A stretch of DNA of 5,420 nucleotides, taken from positions 1 to 5,420 of the forward strand of contig JAERMN010000262.1 in the NCBI GenBank assembly GCA_016844625.1, in the 5' to 3' direction. Each line of letters starts with the position of its first letter. Within the stretch, counting starts at the first letter, position 1. Made by a program: the position numbers and the translations under genes. Under the pieces are notes generated by a model. That model ran no database searches. It worked only from the letters and a program-made list of their open reading frames with translations, and was not told where the DNA came from. Shown piece after piece: positions 4,641 through 5,420 of this stretch. This DNA comes from Deltaproteobacteria bacterium. GTDB taxonomy: Bacteria; Desulfobacterota; Binatia; UBA9968.

Positions 4641-5420
4641 CTACTTCGCATCTCTCCGCGACACATTCTCCGGCGACAATCCGGCGGCGTGGGGGTAGCT
4701 TTTGATGCTGTGGCTGTTCTTGCCGAGCACCAAGGTTTCTGCCTGGCGGATGCCGACTAGCTTGGTGTTGATCACCGGCACTTTCAGCTCGGCTTCCAAT
4801 TCCAACGGTTTCACCACGTAGGGCACGAGGCGCCCGCCCAGAGGAATTAGCGCGTGGGCGCCGTCAGCGATCAGTTCCTTGCCGATCGCTACCATGCGCT
4901 CCAGGAGCATGTCGTGGTGCGCCGAGAGATCGCCAATGTCATAGGTATTGATCGCCTTGATGCCAGCGAGGAAGCGTTTCAATCCATAATGCTCGATGAT
5001 GTGGCCGGCGTAGAGCGCGTGGCTGTCGAGCGGCGCGATGAGGCCGAAACGGTCGCAGATTGACGCGGCAAAGTGGCAAGAAGCGCGCAGCACGCCGATG
5101 ACCGGGATGCGCACTGCACAGCGCGCCACTTCCACGCCGGGGTCGAAGGTGTTGCTAAACACCACGGCGTCGTAACCGGTGCGTTCCGCTTCGATAACCT
5201 TTTTGACTAGCGCGGGGACTTCTAACGCATGATGCAAGCCGGCGAGCGCTTGGCTTTTGCGCAGATGGTTCAATACTTCGGTGCCGCCGAGATCTTCAGG
5301 ACGATGGATTTCCACCGTTGTCCCTGGCGAAGCATAGCTGTTGGCCAAGGCAACGATGCGCGCTTCATACTCCGGGCTGCCTTCGCGTTTGGATGTGTGA
5401 TTCAAGTACATGATCCGCAT
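4641..5420 (-). CDS. Asp/Glu/hydantoin racemase superfamily protein lacking both catalytic cysteines
   Basis: The frame runs from an ATG at the very edge of the window (5420) to TAG at 4643-4641, giving 259 residues. The opening MRIMYLNHTS resembles the MRILxINPNTS start of hydantoin-racemase-like proteins, so the start may be real, but its ribosome site is outside. The two-lobed superfamily fold is indicated by YDAVVFSNTFDPGV (83-96), IPVIGVLRAS (105-114), RFGLIAP (124-130) and, in the second lobe, DGAHALIPLGGRLVPY (186-201). In active racemases the first block reads near CFGDPG and the second LGC; here the positions hold N90 (TF before D93) and G196. Both acid/base cysteines are therefore missing, so two-base racemisation of an amino acid or hydantoin is unlikely. 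Cysteines 101, 115 and 122 lie elsewhere. It could be a lyase-, decarboxylase- or isomerase-like relative or a binding protein. The gene is convergent with the bicupins, so it belongs to another transcript. Confidence 0.8.
   Translation of the reverse strand: MRIMYLNHTSKREGSPEYEARIVALANSYASPGTTVEIHRPEDLGGTEVLNHLRKSQALAGLHHALEVPALVKKVIEAERTGYDAVVFSNTFDPGVEVARCAVRIPVIGVLRASCHFAASICDRFGLIAPLDSHALYAGHIIEHYGLKRFLAGIKAINTYDIGDLSAHHDMLLERMVAIGKELIADGAHALIPLGGRLVPYVVKPLELEAELKVPVINTKLVGIRQAETLVLGKNSHSIKSYPHAAGLSPENVSRRDAK

Overview
The window looks like a piece of a chromosome from a moderately GC-rich, probably uncultivated soil or sediment bacterium. The mix of a Rieske oxygenase, bicupin proteins, a solute-binding protein and an Asp/Glu-racemase-like protein, with spacers full of CGCAAAG-type and GTAGGGGC-type palindromic repeats, resembles contigs of environmental lineages such as Binatia/Deltaproteobacteria-like groups, Tectomicrobia or Rokubacteria. 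That placement is a low-confidence inference; no phylogenetic marker is present.

Layout. (1) 1-453, +: the C-terminal 150 residues of an ABC-transporter periplasmic solute-binding protein, cut by the window edge. (2) 454-631: a spacer with a large REP-like palindrome and an 11-bp tandem repeat, ending in a clear Shine-Dalgarno. (3) 632-1798, +: a complete Rieske non-heme iron oxygenase alpha subunit of the phthalate-dioxygenase type, with all Rieske ligands and the iron-binding histidines visible. (4) 1881-2984, +: a 367-residue bicupin protein, 82 nt downstream and probably co-transcribed. (5) 2985-3280: a 296-nt spacer with no gene, holding one CGCAAAG-type repeat and a run of four perfect or near-perfect hairpins. 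(6) 3281-4384, +: a second 367-residue bicupin, about 82% identical to the first by hand count. (7) 4385-4640: a spacer between convergent genes, built from imperfect tandem and inverted copies of the same repeat family. (8) 4641-5420, -: a protein of the Asp/Glu/hydantoin racemase superfamily in which both expected catalytic cysteines are replaced.

How the genes may work together. The plus-strand genes fit an uptake-and-oxidation cassette: a binding protein for an unknown solute, a Rieske enzyme that would hydroxylate or demethylate an aromatic or related compound, and two bicupins whose C-terminal cupin carries a gentisate-dioxygenase-like three-histidine pattern and could cleave or further oxidise the product. 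The convergent racemase-like protein may or may not belong to the pathway. The substrate is unknown, and no Rieske reductase or ferredoxin is in the window. The most notable points are the tandem bicupin paralogs of unassigned function, the cysteine-less racemase homologue, and the modular intergenic repeats.
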